Assembly: GCF_022761015.1 (NCBI RefSeq)
Contig: NZ_JAKWJQ010000002.1
Coordinates: 248,001 to 312,000, forward strand
DNA from: Humibacter sp. RRB41
GTDB taxonomy: Bacteria > Actinomycetota > Actinomycetes > Actinomycetales > Microbacteriaceae
Direction: 5' to 3'
Length of the DNA stretch: 64,000 nucleotides
The position numbers were made by a program, and so were the translations under genes. Under the pieces are notes generated by a model that worked only from the letters and a program-made list of their open reading frames with translations, was not told the origin of the DNA and searched no databases. Below, piece by piece: positions 33,193-42,696 of this stretch (position 1 is the first letter of the stretch; the number at the start of each line of letters is the position of its first letter).

Positions 33193-33691
33193 GCACGACG
33201 ATCGCTGCGACGCACGCCGCGGCGATGACGGCGAAGACTCCTGCCGTCGGAAGACCTCTCGGCGCATTCGTGCCGGAGAACGCCAGCACGAGAGCCAGCA
33301 CAGCCTGCGCCGGCAGCTGCAGGACGAGCCAGCGACGGAGCGGACGCAGCAGAGCGCGCACCTGCAGGGAGCCTCCTGGTTCGACGACGAGCGCGAGCGC
33401 GCCGATCACGTGCAGCAGGTGCACGACCGCGAGGGTGACATACGGACGCCAGTCCCCCGCGTCGGGCGTACGGGCGAGTTGTGTCAGAGCGAGCGCGAGC
33501 GCGCATCCCCAGGTGGCCAGCGTCGACGGGAACAGCGCGCCGACCAGTGCCAGCGCCATGGCGATGTACGAGAACGGCTCCGGCATCATCGTGAGTGCCG
33601 CGGCGCATCCGATCAGCGCTCCGGCGAGCCGGGGCGAGACGCCAGGGATGAGGACGCCGGCGGAGATTCGTGCGTGAAGTCGGTCGCTCAT
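33173..33691 (-). CDS. Membrane protein of the MoxR/DUF58 operon
   Basis: A 172-residue protein with about four to five hydrophobic segments and no recognisable catalytic motif. Its ATG at 33691 overlaps the DUF58 gene stop (ATGA), so it is the last member of the five-gene operon running from 37176 down. The conserved company with MoxR, DUF58 and DUF4129 proteins suggests a role in envelope or complex assembly; function is not known to me. Confidence 0.8.
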   Translation of the reverse strand: MSDRLHARISAGVLIPGVSPRLAGALIGCAAALTMMPEPFSYIAMALALVGALFPSTLATWGCALALALTQLARTPDAGDWRPYVTLAVVHLLHVIGALALVVEPGGSLQVRALLRPLRRWLVLQLPAQAVLALVLAFSGTNAPRGLPTAGVFAVIAAACVAAIVVLTLRRR

Positions 33692-34956
33692 GCCCGCCTC
33701 GGCGTCGCCAGCGTGCGCAGCACGGCGCGCAGTTCGGTGTGGGCGCTGTCCCAGGCCAGGACATCGACGCCGATGGCGCGCAGCTCGTGGAGGCGCTCGT
33801 CACGCAGGCCGAGAACCACACGTAGTGCGAGGAGCTGCCTGCGGTTCAATCCGCCGGAGTTCAGACGTGGGAGCGCGTCGATCGCGAGAACCCTGTGCCC
33901 GGCAGCGCGCCACAAGGCTGCCAGCCGTACGGCATCTCGCTCGAGAAAGCTGGAGACCAGCACGACCAGGGCGCCCGGCGCGACCAGCGGCGTTCGGGCT
34001 CTGCTCAGAAGCCTCGGATGCGGCGACGTCTGGGCGATGGCGGCCTTGAGCCGCTCGAGCTGCCGCCCTCCTCCGCCACGCGGCACTGCTCCCCTGGTGC
34101 GCGAGAGCACCTGGAACGAGACCGCGTCGCCCGCCTCGAGGTAGGCGGACGCGAGGCTCCAGGCGGCGTCGCGCGCGACATCCAGCGAGGTTCTCCCGCT
34201 CAACGTCGGGTCGCCCAACGTCCATTCCACGACCGCCTCGCCGACGTCGTCTGCGTCGTCGAAGACGATGGCGACATCCGCATCGGACGTCGCGTTGGTA
34301 CGTCGCACGAACAGGTCGCCTGGTCGACGGGCGAGCCGTGCCGTCGCCTTCCAGTCGATGCGCCTCAGGCGGTCTCCCGCCGCGAACGGATGGATGTCGC
34401 GGAACTCACCTCCGTCGCCGGGGCGCGACGATTGGTGACCGCCGGCGAGCCCGCGCAGCCTGGCGGGCAGCGGCAGGAAAGGAACGCCCGTCGCCATCGG
34501 CTCGACGACGGTGCGCACGGATGCCCGCGCCGAGGCATCCGAGATCGCCGCGGCTTCGCCCGCCACCCCTCGCAACTCCACCGCTGCGATCTCCTGCTCG
34601 CCGGAGTGCGCAAGCGGAACCTCGATCGTCACGTTCGCAGGCGGTGCGACGGCGACGCTTTGCGACTCGAAGCCGAGCGCCGTGATGCGCAGCAGAACGA
34701 GGTCGACGTCGGGATCGGCCGTCACGGCCGCGTGGACCTCGGCGCTGGAGACCGGGCCACTGACCTCGTCGACCTGCGTCAGTGTCGCCATGACGATGCG
34801 ATCGTCCCTGCGGACGCGGGAGCCGAGCACCACGGCCGCGAACAGCACGACGGCCAGCACAGCGACGTCGGCTCGCCCGAAGGTGAGGGCGGCGCCGGCG
34901 AGCACGATCGCGCAGACCGCTCCTGCGGCCGGCGCTGCCGAACGGCGCCAGCGCAT
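33688..34956 (-). CDS. DUF58 domain protein (MoxR partner)
   Basis: A 422-residue protein with two N-terminal hydrophobic segments (about 10-45). The DUF58 core comes later: FRDIHPFAAGDRLRRIDWKATARL, followed by a von Willebrand A-like region (VAIVFDDADDVGE). DUF58 proteins are typically encoded beside MoxR ATPases and are thought to be remodelled by them. The metal-site (MIDAS) D-x-S-x-S motif is not clear here. ATG 34956 shares one base with the MoxR stop. Confidence 0.9.
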   Translation of the reverse strand: MRWRRSAAPAAGAVCAIVLAGAALTFGRADVAVLAVVLFAAVVLGSRVRRDDRIVMATLTQVDEVSGPVSSAEVHAAVTADPDVDLVLLRITALGFESQSVAVAPPANVTIEVPLAHSGEQEIAAVELRGVAGEAAAISDASARASVRTVVEPMATGVPFLPLPARLRGLAGGHQSSRPGDGGEFRDIHPFAAGDRLRRIDWKATARLARRPGDLFVRRTNATSDADVAIVFDDADDVGEAVVEWTLGDPTLSGRTSLDVARDAAWSLASAYLEAGDAVSFQVLSRTRGAVPRGGGGRQLERLKAAIAQTSPHPRLLSRARTPLVAPGALVVLVSSFLERDAVRLAALWRAAGHRVLAIDALPRLNSGGLNRRQLLALRVVLGLRDERLHELRAIGVDVLAWDSAHTELRAVLRTLATPRRA

Positions 34957-35942
34957 CACACGGTTCCGGTTCTGGCGACAGTGGGCGGACCGGGCACAGC
35001 GGCAGCGATGCCCTCGATCACGCGTGACGGGTCGGTGCCGGCTGCCCAAGCCGCCGGTGTCAGGGTGAGCCGGTGCGCCAGCGTGGGCACGGCGATCTGC
35101 TTCACGTCGTCGGGAGTGACGAAGTCACGTCCGTCGATGACGGCGAGAGCCCGTGAGACGAGCATGAGCGCCTGGGATCCACGCGGCGATGCCCCGACTT
35201 CGACGGCCCGATCGGTGCGGGTCGCCGCGGCGAGATCGACGCAGTACCGCAGGATGTCCGCGTCGACGTGCACCCTCTCGACGCCCGCCTGCATCGCACG
35301 CAGTCCATCGGCATCGGTGACCGCGTCGACGAAGGCGACTTCTGTGCGGCGCGCGATGCGGTTCGCGAGCACGCGCTCCTCCTCGCCTCGATCCGGGTAG
35401 CCGACGCTGAGCCGCACCAGGAATCTGTCGAGTTGGGCCTCGGGCAACGCGTACGTTCCCTCGTACTCGATGGGGTTCGCCGTCGCGATCACGTGGAACG
35501 GCGTCGGCAGCGGGAAGCTCGTGCCTTCGACCGTGACCTGCCCTTCCGCCATCGCCTCGAGCAGGGCGGACTGCGTCTTCGGTGCTGTGCGGTTCAACTC
35601 GTCAGCGAGCAGCAGGCCGGTGAAGACGGGACCTGGGCGGAACGCGAACTCTCCCGAGGTCGGCGCATAGACGTACGAGCCCGTGATGTCGGCGGGCAGG
35701 AGGTCTGGCGTGCACTGCAGCCGACGGAACGGCAGGCCCATTGCGGAGGCGAGGCTGCGAGCAGCGAGCGTCTTGCCGAGGCCCGGCACGTCTTCGAACA
35801 GCACATGCCCGCCGGCGAGGATGCTCGCGAGGGCGATGCGCAGCGGCCGCGACTGACCGATCACCACCTGTTCGACGGCCTCCAGGATGTCATGCGCACG
35901 CTGCGCGATCTCCGCCGTCTTCGGCACGCGTTCATCGTTCAC
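34956..35942 (-). CDS. MoxR-family AAA+ ATPase
   Basis: A 328-residue AAA+ ATPase of the MoxR group. Walker A is EDVPGLGKT, Walker B is LLADELNRT, the sensor/pore segment ATANPIEYEGTYALPEAQLDRF is typical, and the C-terminal lid carries SPRGSQALM. MoxR proteins act like chaperones for metal insertion or complex maturation with VWA-domain partners, here the next gene (DUF58). GTG 35942 overlaps the upstream stop (GTGA); longer frames are shadows. Confidence 0.93.
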   Translation of the reverse strand: MNDERVPKTAEIAQRAHDILEAVEQVVIGQSRPLRIALASILAGGHVLFEDVPGLGKTLAARSLASAMGLPFRRLQCTPDLLPADITGSYVYAPTSGEFAFRPGPVFTGLLLADELNRTAPKTQSALLEAMAEGQVTVEGTSFPLPTPFHVIATANPIEYEGTYALPEAQLDRFLVRLSVGYPDRGEEERVLANRIARRTEVAFVDAVTDADGLRAMQAGVERVHVDADILRYCVDLAAATRTDRAVEVGASPRGSQALMLVSRALAVIDGRDFVTPDDVKQIAVPTLAHRLTLTPAAWAAGTDPSRVIEGIAAAVPGPPTVARTGTV

Positions 35943-36454
35943 GGGTATTGCTGTCCCTTCGGTCGGTCGATCGCTTCGAGCGCGTCGACGCAGTGCGTCA
36001 GCGCTCCGAACGACGGCAGGATGCCCCGCACCGGATGCAGCGCGGCGTACGCCTGCTCTCCGATCAGAGCGACGACGGCCGCGCGGTCCTCCTGCGCGTC
36101 GACGTCGAGGCCGTGTCTGGCCAGCCGCCTGACGCCGAGCTCGCGTACGGCCCTGAACCCCGGTTCGCGCACCGAGCCGCGCCGGCCCTGGAACGCCCAC
36201 GCTAGACGTGTCACGTCGGAGCGCGTGCCGGGCAGCGGCGACGGCTTCTCCTGCGGCCACTTCACGACACTCGGACCGCTGTACGCGGCCCAGGCGAGTC
36301 CGATCGCGATGATCAGGCATCCGACCGCCACGGAGAACCAGGTGTCGACGCCGAAGAACCAGAGCAGCGCGGCGGCGAGAACGCCGACGACGATCGAAGC
36401 GGCGACGCGACCGCCGGTGAGCCGACCTTTGTCCGGCGGGTCGACCTCGGTCAT
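35939..36454 (-). CDS. Small membrane protein of the MoxR operon
   Basis: A 171-residue protein with two hydrophobic segments (about 17-36 and 40-59) and a soluble C-terminal part. I recognise no family. Both ends overlap neighbours by four bases (ATGA with the DUF4129 gene, GTGA with the MoxR gene), so it is certainly translated with them. It probably belongs to the same envelope-associated complex. Confidence 0.82.
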   Translation of the reverse strand: MTEVDPPDKGRLTGGRVAASIVVGVLAAALLWFFGVDTWFSVAVGCLIIAIGLAWAAYSGPSVVKWPQEKPSPLPGTRSDVTRLAWAFQGRRGSVREPGFRAVRELGVRRLARHGLDVDAQEDRAAVVALIGEQAYAALHPVRGILPSFGALTHCVDALEAIDRPKGQQYP

Positions 36455-37176
36455 CGCGTCGCCTCCGCGTTCCAGGATTCGCGCAGGCGGGTCAGACATG
36501 AACGCGCGGTGGCCACCGTCGTCTCGTCGGCCGGATGCGATCCGAACCTGACGCCCTGATACAGGGCGAGCAGTGTGTCGGCGGCCTGGCTGTCCGCCCC
36601 GAACCGGGAGACGATGCGCGCTGTGTACTCTGCAGGGGTCTCCGCGGGGCGGCGGCGCACGCCGGACGCCGACGCGGCATCCTGGAGACCGAGCCAGGCC
36701 TTGACGATGGCATCGTGCGGCTCGCGCGCCTCGTCGAGCAGTTGGATTGCGCGCTCGATGCCTTCCGCCACCACGGGGGCTGCCGGTTCGTCGGTGCGCG
36801 CTGCCGGCCCGGCCGGTGTCGCAGGAGCGACGGGCGCTCGACGCTCTTCCGTGATCGTTCCCGAGCGGCGCAGCATGCGCCGAATCAGGTAGACGAGTAT
36901 TCCCGCCAGAACGACAGCGGCGATCAGGGCGTACACGAGCCAGAGCTGAAGCTGCGCAGGCGGCGTGCTCGAGTGGGATGGCGCCGCGGGCACTTCGGTC
37001 TGGAACGGTCCGGGAGCGGCGGACGGTGGGATGCCATCGCCCTTGGTCGGAAGCCATCTCGGCGGTCCTGCGCGCAGCGGCCCGGCGACCAGCACGCCGC
37101 CGATCATGACGAGGCCGAGCACGCAGACGGCGACGACGAGCGCGGCCCGTCTTCCCGACGCCTCGGTGCTGCCCAT
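36451..37176 (-). CDS. DUF4129 domain membrane protein
   Basis: A 241-residue protein with an N-terminal hydrophobic segment (about 11-32), a proline/serine-rich extracytoplasmic stretch, a second membrane segment (about 78-97) and a cytoplasmic C-terminal DUF4129 domain (R-R-P-A-E-T-P-A-E-Y-T-A-R). DUF4129 proteins are often linked with transglutaminase-like and MoxR/DUF58 proteins. It is the first gene of this five-gene operon. The function is unknown. Confidence 0.87.
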   Translation of the reverse strand: MGSTEASGRRAALVVAVCVLGLVMIGGVLVAGPLRAGPPRWLPTKGDGIPPSAAPGPFQTEVPAAPSHSSTPPAQLQLWLVYALIAAVVLAGILVYLIRRMLRRSGTITEERRAPVAPATPAGPAARTDEPAAPVVAEGIERAIQLLDEAREPHDAIVKAWLGLQDAASASGVRRRPAETPAEYTARIVSRFGADSQAADTLLALYQGVRFGSHPADETTVATARSCLTRLRESWNAEATR

Positions 37177-37222
37177 CCGTTCACGCTAGCGCCCCGCGGG
37201 ACCTGCCTGTGACGCGGATCGG

Positions 37223-37939
37223 TCAGGCGGCAAGGGCTCCCGCCCGGATGATGCGCACCGCTTCGGCGTGGCTGACCCCGCCGTTGACGAGATACGACCC
37301 CTCGACGAGAACAGCGCGGATGCCTGCAGCGGTTGCACCCTCGATATCCGCGACCGGATTGTCTCCGATCAGCCAGACATCGTCCGGGTGTCCGAACGCG
37401 TCGAGCGCGTGCGCGAAGATGCCGGGATGCGGCTTCTCGAACCCGATCGTCGCCGACGTGAAGACGGTGTCGAAATAGCCGGCGAGACCCAGCGCATCGA
37501 CGATCGCCGGCAGCTCAGGAACATGATTGCTCAGCACGGCCTGCGTGACACCCTCGCGCTGCAGAGCAGCGAGTGCATCCGTTGCGCCGGGGATCACGCG
37601 CCAGGTCGATGCATCACTGAATCGCACCCGCACTCCGGCGACCGCCAGGTCGACGACGCTCTCCGGCACGCCCGCGCTCAGGTATGCCGAGCGCAGAACG
37701 GTCCCGAGTGCGCGCCACCAGGCGTCTGCGTCCGTCAGGTGGGTGCGGTCGAGCGTGGTGTCCTGCCACGGGAACCCGGTGCGCAGATAGGGTTCGAACG
37801 TGTCGATGGTCAGGTCGTTGTCGTTCCAGAGAGGCTCGAGAACGTCGAGCATGCACGACGACCAATGGCCAGGGCGCTCCGCGATGGTGCCGTCGAAGTC
37901 CCAGAAGACGACCGTCTTCGCCCTGCTGGTCGCGCTCAC
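37223..37939 (-). CDS. HAD-superfamily phosphatase (phosphoglycolate phosphatase-like)
   Basis: A 238-residue HAD hydrolase. Motif I is [10 protein letters not shown], motif II is the serine in AVLSNHVPE, motif III is the lysine in FEKPHPGIF and motif IV is [14 protein letters not shown] helical cap lies between motifs I and II. The substrate is unknown. GTG 37939 overlaps the uvrB stop, so it is transcribed with uvrB, possibly by convenience. Confidence 0.9.
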   Translation of the reverse strand: MSATSRAKTVVFWDFDGTIAERPGHWSSCMLDVLEPLWNDNDLTIDTFEPYLRTGFPWQDTTLDRTHLTDADAWWRALGTVLRSAYLSAGVPESVVDLAVAGVRVRFSDASTWRVIPGATDALAALQREGVTQAVLSNHVPELPAIVDALGLAGYFDTVFTSATIGFEKPHPGIFAHALDAFGHPDDVWLIGDNPVADIEGATAAGIRAVLVEGSYLVNGGVSHAEAVRIIRAGALAA

Positions 37940-40005
37940 GCGTGCCCGACCTTCTCCATTTGGCGAAGGTCGCGCTTGAGATCGGAGAGCTCGTCTCGCA
38001 GGCGTGCCGCCAACTCGAACTTCAGTTCGCCCGCCGCCGCCAGCATCTGATCGTTGAGGTCGGCGATGATCGATTCCAGCTCGTGTGCGCCCTCTGCGGC
38101 GATGCCCTCCCGGCGCAGGTTCGGGGTCGGCGCCTTCTTGCGGCCGCCGCCCTCCCGCGCAGCGAGCATCTTCTGCGTGTCTGCGCCCTCGCGGGCGAGC
38201 ACGTCCGTGATGTCAGCGATGCGCTTACGCAGCGGCTGAGGGTCGATGCCGTTCACGAGGTTGTACTCGACCTGCTTCTCGCGTCGCCGAGTGGTCTCTT
38301 CGATCGCCTGCTTCATGGAGTCGGTGAGCACATCCGCGTACATGTGCACCTCGCCAGAGACGTTGCGTGCCGCACGGCCGATCGTCTGGATGAGTGACGT
38401 CGACGAGCGCAAAAAGCCCTCTTTGTCGGCGTCCAGAATGGCCACGAGCGACACCTCGGGAAGGTCGAGGCCCTCGCGCAGCAGGTTGATGCCGACGAGC
38501 ACGTCGTAGACGCCCTGTCTGAGCTCGGTGAGCAGTTCTACCCGTCGCAGTGTGTCGACGTCGGAGTGCAGGTAACGCACACGCACACCGGCCTCTGCCA
38601 GATAGTCCGTGAGCTCCTCGGCCATCTTCTTCGTGAGCGTGGTGACGAGCACACGTTCGTTGCGCTCCACCCGCAACCGGATCCCTTCGAGCAGGTCGTC
38701 GATCTGGCCCTTCGTGGGTTTGACGACCACCTCGGGGTCGATGAGCCCAGTCGGACGGATGACCTGCTCGACGATGCCGTCCGCCACGCCCATCTCGAAG
38801 CGTCCCGGCGTCGCAGACATGTACACCGTCTGGCCGACCCGCTGCTCGAACTCCTCCCACTTCAGCGGGCGGTTGTCGAGCGCGCTGGGCAGCCGGAAGC
38901 CGTGCTCGACGAGCGTGCGCTTGCGCGATGCATCCCCCTCGTACATGGCGCCGATCTGCGGAACCGTGACGTGCGACTCGTCGATGATGACGAGGTAGTC
39001 GTCGGGGAAGTAATCGAGGAGGCAGTGCGGTGCCTCGCCAGGCTGACGGCCGTCGATGTGCCTCGAGTAGTTCTCGATGCCGGAGCAGAACCCGATCTGC
39101 TCCATCATCTCGAGGTCGAACGTGGTGCGCATGCGCAGCCGCTGCGCCTCGAGCAGCTTGCCTTGGCGCTCGAGTTCCTCGAGACGTTCGGCGAGCTCGA
39201 TCTTGATGGTGCCGATCGCGCGCTGCATGGTCTCGGGGCTCGCGGCATAGTGCGTCGCCGGGAACACCGAGACGGCGTCGAGCTGCTTGATCACCTCGCC
39301 TGTGAGCGGATGCAGCGAGTACAGCGCCTCGATCTCGTCGCCGAACAGCTCGATGCGGATGGCGTGCTCCTCGTACACCGGGATGATCTCGATGGTGTCG
39401 CCTCGCACCCGGAACTTGCCGCGTGAGAAGTCGACGTCGTTGCGCTGGTACTGCATGTTCACGAACATGCGGATGATCCGGTCGCGACCGATGTTCTGTC
39501 CGACTTGCAGGGCAGCCATCGCGTCGAGGTACTCCTCGGACGAGCCGAGGCCGTAGATGCACGACACGGTGGACACCACGACGACGTCTCGCCTGCTGAG
39601 CAGCGAGTTCGTCGTCGAATGCCGCAGCCGCTCCACCTCCGAGTTGATGGACGAGTCCTTCTCGATGAAGGTGTCTGTCTGAGGAACGTAGGCCTCTGGC
39701 TGGTAGTAGTCGTAGTAGGAGACGAAGTATTCAACGGCGTTACGCGGCATGAGATCGCGGAACTCGTTCGCGAGCTGGGCTGCGAGGGTCTTGTTGTGCG
39801 ACAGCACGAGGGTCGGACGCTGCACCTGCTCGATCAGCCATGCGGCGGTCGCCGACTTTCCCGTGCCCGTTGCGCCGAGCAGCACGACGTCGGTCTCTCC
39901 AGCGTTGATACGGGCTGCAAGCTCTTCGATCGCTTGCGGCTGGTCGCCGCTGGGAACGTATTCGCTGACAACCTCGAAGGGGCGAACGGCACGGGTTGGC
40001 TGCAT
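37936..40005 (-). CDS. uvrB: UvrB, excinuclease ABC subunit B
   Basis: A 689-residue helicase-like repair subunit. Walker A GATGTGKS lies near residues 44-51, the beta-hairpin [17 protein letters not shown] follows, then helicase motif II DESH, the PTGLIDPEV segment, motif [11 protein letters not shown] and a C-terminal UVR domain that contacts UvrC. ATG 40005. It is full length. Leaderless transcription is possible (see the promoter at 40013). Confidence 0.97.
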   Translation of the reverse strand: MQPTRAVRPFEVVSEYVPSGDQPQAIEELAARINAGETDVVLLGATGTGKSATAAWLIEQVQRPTLVLSHNKTLAAQLANEFRDLMPRNAVEYFVSYYDYYQPEAYVPQTDTFIEKDSSINSEVERLRHSTTNSLLSRRDVVVVSTVSCIYGLGSSEEYLDAMAALQVGQNIGRDRIIRMFVNMQYQRNDVDFSRGKFRVRGDTIEIIPVYEEHAIRIELFGDEIEALYSLHPLTGEVIKQLDAVSVFPATHYAASPETMQRAIGTIKIELAERLEELERQGKLLEAQRLRMRTTFDLEMMEQIGFCSGIENYSRHIDGRQPGEAPHCLLDYFPDDYLVIIDESHVTVPQIGAMYEGDASRKRTLVEHGFRLPSALDNRPLKWEEFEQRVGQTVYMSATPGRFEMGVADGIVEQVIRPTGLIDPEVVVKPTKGQIDDLLEGIRLRVERNERVLVTTLTKKMAEELTDYLAEAGVRVRYLHSDVDTLRRVELLTELRQGVYDVLVGINLLREGLDLPEVSLVAILDADKEGFLRSSTSLIQTIGRAARNVSGEVHMYADVLTDSMKQAIEETTRRREKQVEYNLVNGIDPQPLRKRIADITDVLAREGADTQKMLAAREGGGRKKAPTPNLRREGIAAEGAHELESIIADLNDQMLAAAGELKFELAARLRDELSDLKRDLRQMEKVGHA

Positions 40006-40012
40006 GGAATCA

Positions 40013-40018
40013 AGTGTA
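40013..40018 (-). promoter_or_regulatory. Possible uvrB -10 element placed for a leaderless transcript
   Basis: On the minus strand TACACT lies seven bases before the uvrB ATG (40005), the distance expected when transcription begins at the start codon. A TGCGAC hexamer about 17 bases further upstream is a weak -35. No ribosome site precedes the ATG, which fits a leaderless mRNA, common in Actinobacteria. Confidence 0.35.
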
Positions 40019-40095
40019 GGAAGAGCCCCCGACGGTCGCAGAGGATCACGCTGAGGGCGGACAGGTGGTGATTCGGCACCCAGTGCAATTCACAG

Positions 40096-40113
40096 GAGAA
40101 TCGTGAGAATCGC
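40096..40113. repeat. Tandem 9-bp direct repeat upstream of the MFS gene
   Basis: GAGAATCGT (40096-40104) is followed at once by GAGAATCGC (40105-40113), about 70 bp before the MFS start and within the 176-bp divergent space with uvrB. It may be a binding site for an activator or repressor, or chance. Confidence 0.3.
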
Positions 40114-40181
40114 ATGCGGTTCCCTTACGGCCTCGGAGTAAATTCCAGAGAAACCCCTCAGGAACACCGACGGATCGGCAC

Positions 40182-41507
40182 ATGACGACGACTGAAACGA
40201 CCACCCAGACGAAGCACCGCGGAACGCCGATCCTGTTCCATCGGCGCCGCGGGCGGGTGGTGATCCTGCTCTGCGTCATGTACTTCATCGCGTACTTCGA
40301 CCGGAACAACATCGCGACAGCCGGTCCGAGCATCATCAAGGAATTTCACCTCTCCAACGCGCAGTTCGGACTCGCAGCCTCTGTGTTCGCCCTGTTCTAC
40401 GCGTTGCTGCAGATCTTCGGCGGATGGATCGGCGAGAAGATCGGGCCGCGCCGCGGTCTGCTCATCCTCGGCCTGCTGTGGGGTCTTTCGACGCTCTTCA
40501 CTGGCCTCGTCGTCGGCCTCGTGACGCTCCTGATCGCCCGCGCCATCCTGGGATTCAGCGAGTCGGCGACGTTCCCGACCGCCACGCAGGCGATGAGCCG
40601 CTGGGTTCCGAAGGATCGCAACGGGTTCGTGCAGGGCATCGTGCACTCGGCATCCAGGCTGGGTACCGCGGTCGCGCCCATCGTGGTGGCCGCGATCATC
40701 ATCTGGTCAGGATGGCGTGCATCGTTCATCTACATCGGCATCCTGAGCATGCTGTGGGCGCTCGTCTGGTACGCGATGTTCCGCGACCGGCCCAAGGAGA
40801 TGAAGGGCATCACCCAGCAGGAGCTGGCCGAGATTCCCGACATTCCGAAAGCCGCCGACCTGCCGCCCGTGCCGTGGAAGCGCCTGATCACGACCATCCT
40901 CCCCGTGACGCTCGTCGACTTCGCCTACGGCTGGGTCGCGTGGGTGTTCTTCACCTGGATTCCGACCCTGCTGTCGACGATCTACCACCAGGATGTGGCT
41001 AAATACGGCCTGCTGACCTCGCTCATCCTGATCGGCGGCGTTGTTGGCGACACACTGGGCGGCGTCGCAAGCGACTGGCTGCTGCGCCGCACCGGCAATG
41101 CTCGAGCTGCCCGTCGCACTCTGCTGCTGATCGGATTCATCGGCGCGGGCGTGTGCCTGATCCCTTTGGTGTTCACTCCCCCGCTGACTCTCGCGGTGGT
41201 GGCGCTCGCGCTGTCGTTCTTCTTCCTCGAGCTGACCAACGCACAGCTGTGGGCGATTCCGATGGACGTCGCCCCGATGTGGTCGGGAACGGCAAGCGGA
41301 ATGATGAACACCGGCTTCGGCGTCGCCGGCATCATCTCCCCCATCGTCGTCGGCGCCCTCGTCGACTGGACGGGCGGATTCGCGTGGCCCTTCGGCCTCT
41401 CGATCGGCATCCTCGTCGCGGCCACCGTGCTCGCCGGCGTGATGCGGCCGAAGCCCGTGCAGCCCAACGTGCCTGCTGAGGACGCGGCGATCACCGGTCA
41501 GGCGTAG
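40182..41507 (+). CDS. Major facilitator superfamily transporter, anion:cation symporter type
   Basis: A 441-residue transporter with about twelve hydrophobic segments. The YFDRNNIATAGPSI motif after the first segment and GWIGEKIGPRRGL in the first cytoplasmic loop are typical of the ACS group (GudP/phthalate permease-like), which carries organic anions such as sugar acids. The fold and proton coupling are family knowledge; the substrate is not deducible. No catabolic genes are adjacent. ATG 40182 has only a weak ribosome site (GGATCGG). Confidence 0.9.
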   Translation: MTTTETTTQTKHRGTPILFHRRRGRVVILLCVMYFIAYFDRNNIATAGPSIIKEFHLSNAQFGLAASVFALFYALLQIFGGWIGEKIGPRRGLLILGLLWGLSTLFTGLVVGLVTLLIARAILGFSESATFPTATQAMSRWVPKDRNGFVQGIVHSASRLGTAVAPIVVAAIIIWSGWRASFIYIGILSMLWALVWYAMFRDRPKEMKGITQQELAEIPDIPKAADLPPVPWKRLITTILPVTLVDFAYGWVAWVFFTWIPTLLSTIYHQDVAKYGLLTSLILIGGVVGDTLGGVASDWLLRRTGNARAARRTLLLIGFIGAGVCLIPLVFTPPLTLAVVALALSFFFLELTNAQLWAIPMDVAPMWSGTASGMMNTGFGVAGIISPIVVGALVDWTGGFAWPFGLSIGILVAATVLAGVMRPKPVQPNVPAEDAAITGQA

Positions 41508-41514
41508 GACCTGT

Positions 41515-42696
41515 TCACCCCGGCGGCACCTCGATCTGCTTTCGGTGGTGGGCCCGAGGGCTGTACCTGCGGCCGGTGAGAGCCAGGCTCAGCGGCGTGC
41601 GGCGGGCGATCTCGGTGATCAGCACCGCGCCGATGATGACGAGCACGTAGGTGACGAGCGTGAGCCACGGCGTCGGAACCGTGTGCTCCAGCCAGTCGTC
41701 ACCCACCCAGAGCAGAACCCAGATCACCATCGGGTGAGCGAGGAAGATGCCGAAGGAACGGTCGGATGCCAGGTCGACGGTGCGCGCCATGAACGACTCC
41801 TTGCGGCGTCGATCGGCCCACCAGGTGCCGATGGCAAGGAACCCGAGGCCCACCGCGACGCTCCAGACGATCACGATCGGTTGCATCGGCGTTCCTGCGC
41901 CGTAGTAGCTGTGGCCCATCGCGACCTCGAGCCAGTAGAAGGCGATCATGATGGCGCCGGAGCCGAGCACCAGCCAGCCGATGAGCACACGGTGCGATCG
42001 GATCCACGGCAGGAATGCCTTGGCATGATCGGCGGCGACGGCGCCAGCGATCACGAAGAACGAATAGGTGAAGACGATCTGCTTCGCCCAGTCGCCGTAC
42101 CAGCCGGTCGTCGCAGGCGCGTAGTGGTACCACGACATCAGCCCGGCCTGGATGACCAGGGCGACCAGCATCAGGAGCCAGTGCTTGCCCCGGGTGCGGC
42201 GCACGAGCCACAGGATGACCGGAACGAGCAGGTAGACCTGCATCGTCACGAGCAGGAAGTACAGGTGGTACCAGGCGCTGCCGGTCAGCGTCGAGAAGAC
42301 GAACTTCAGCACGAGATCCCAGAGTGTTCCCGTCGGGTGGTGCAGGTATCCGGCAACCACGTAGATCGCCGACCAGACGACATACGGAACGCCGACCAAG
42401 AGAAAGCGCTTCGGCCAGAACTTGCGCATCGGCACCGGCCGAGCGTCGTACGTGTAGACGAGCACGAATGCCGTCAGCGCGAAGAACACCTCGCGGGTGA
42501 AGTGCAGCAGATCCAGCAGCATGTACAGGCCGATGTCGTTCGGCCCTGCGGTGTGGCTCGTGGTGTGGACACCGATCACGCAGACGAACGTGAGGATGCG
42601 CACGATGTCGATCTCGTAGAGGTGACGGGCGCGCTTGTGGTGGTGCCGGGCATCCGTTCCGGAGGTCACCGGTCGGTGTGCCGCCTCGTCGGTCAT
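41515..42696 (-). CDS. Acyltransferase 3 family membrane protein (OafA/YrhL-like)
   Basis: A 393-residue protein with about ten hydrophobic segments. The first segment region YEIDIVRILTFVCVIGVHTT has the arginine and later histidine typical of Acyl_transf_3 enzymes, which move acyl groups onto sugars or lipids of the envelope. It lacks the SGNH domain found in some relatives. ATG 42696 overlaps the stop of the acyl-CoA ligase gene (ATGA). That pairing suggests the ligase activates the acid the transferase uses; this is inferred. Confidence 0.88.
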   Translation of the reverse strand: MTDEAAHRPVTSGTDARHHHKRARHLYEIDIVRILTFVCVIGVHTTSHTAGPNDIGLYMLLDLLHFTREVFFALTAFVLVYTYDARPVPMRKFWPKRFLLVGVPYVVWSAIYVVAGYLHHPTGTLWDLVLKFVFSTLTGSAWYHLYFLLVTMQVYLLVPVILWLVRRTRGKHWLLMLVALVIQAGLMSWYHYAPATTGWYGDWAKQIVFTYSFFVIAGAVAADHAKAFLPWIRSHRVLIGWLVLGSGAIMIAFYWLEVAMGHSYYGAGTPMQPIVIVWSVAVGLGFLAIGTWWADRRRKESFMARTVDLASDRSFGIFLAHPMVIWVLLWVGDDWLEHTVPTPWLTLVTYVLVIIGAVLITEIARRTPLSLALTGRRYSPRAHHRKQIEVPPG

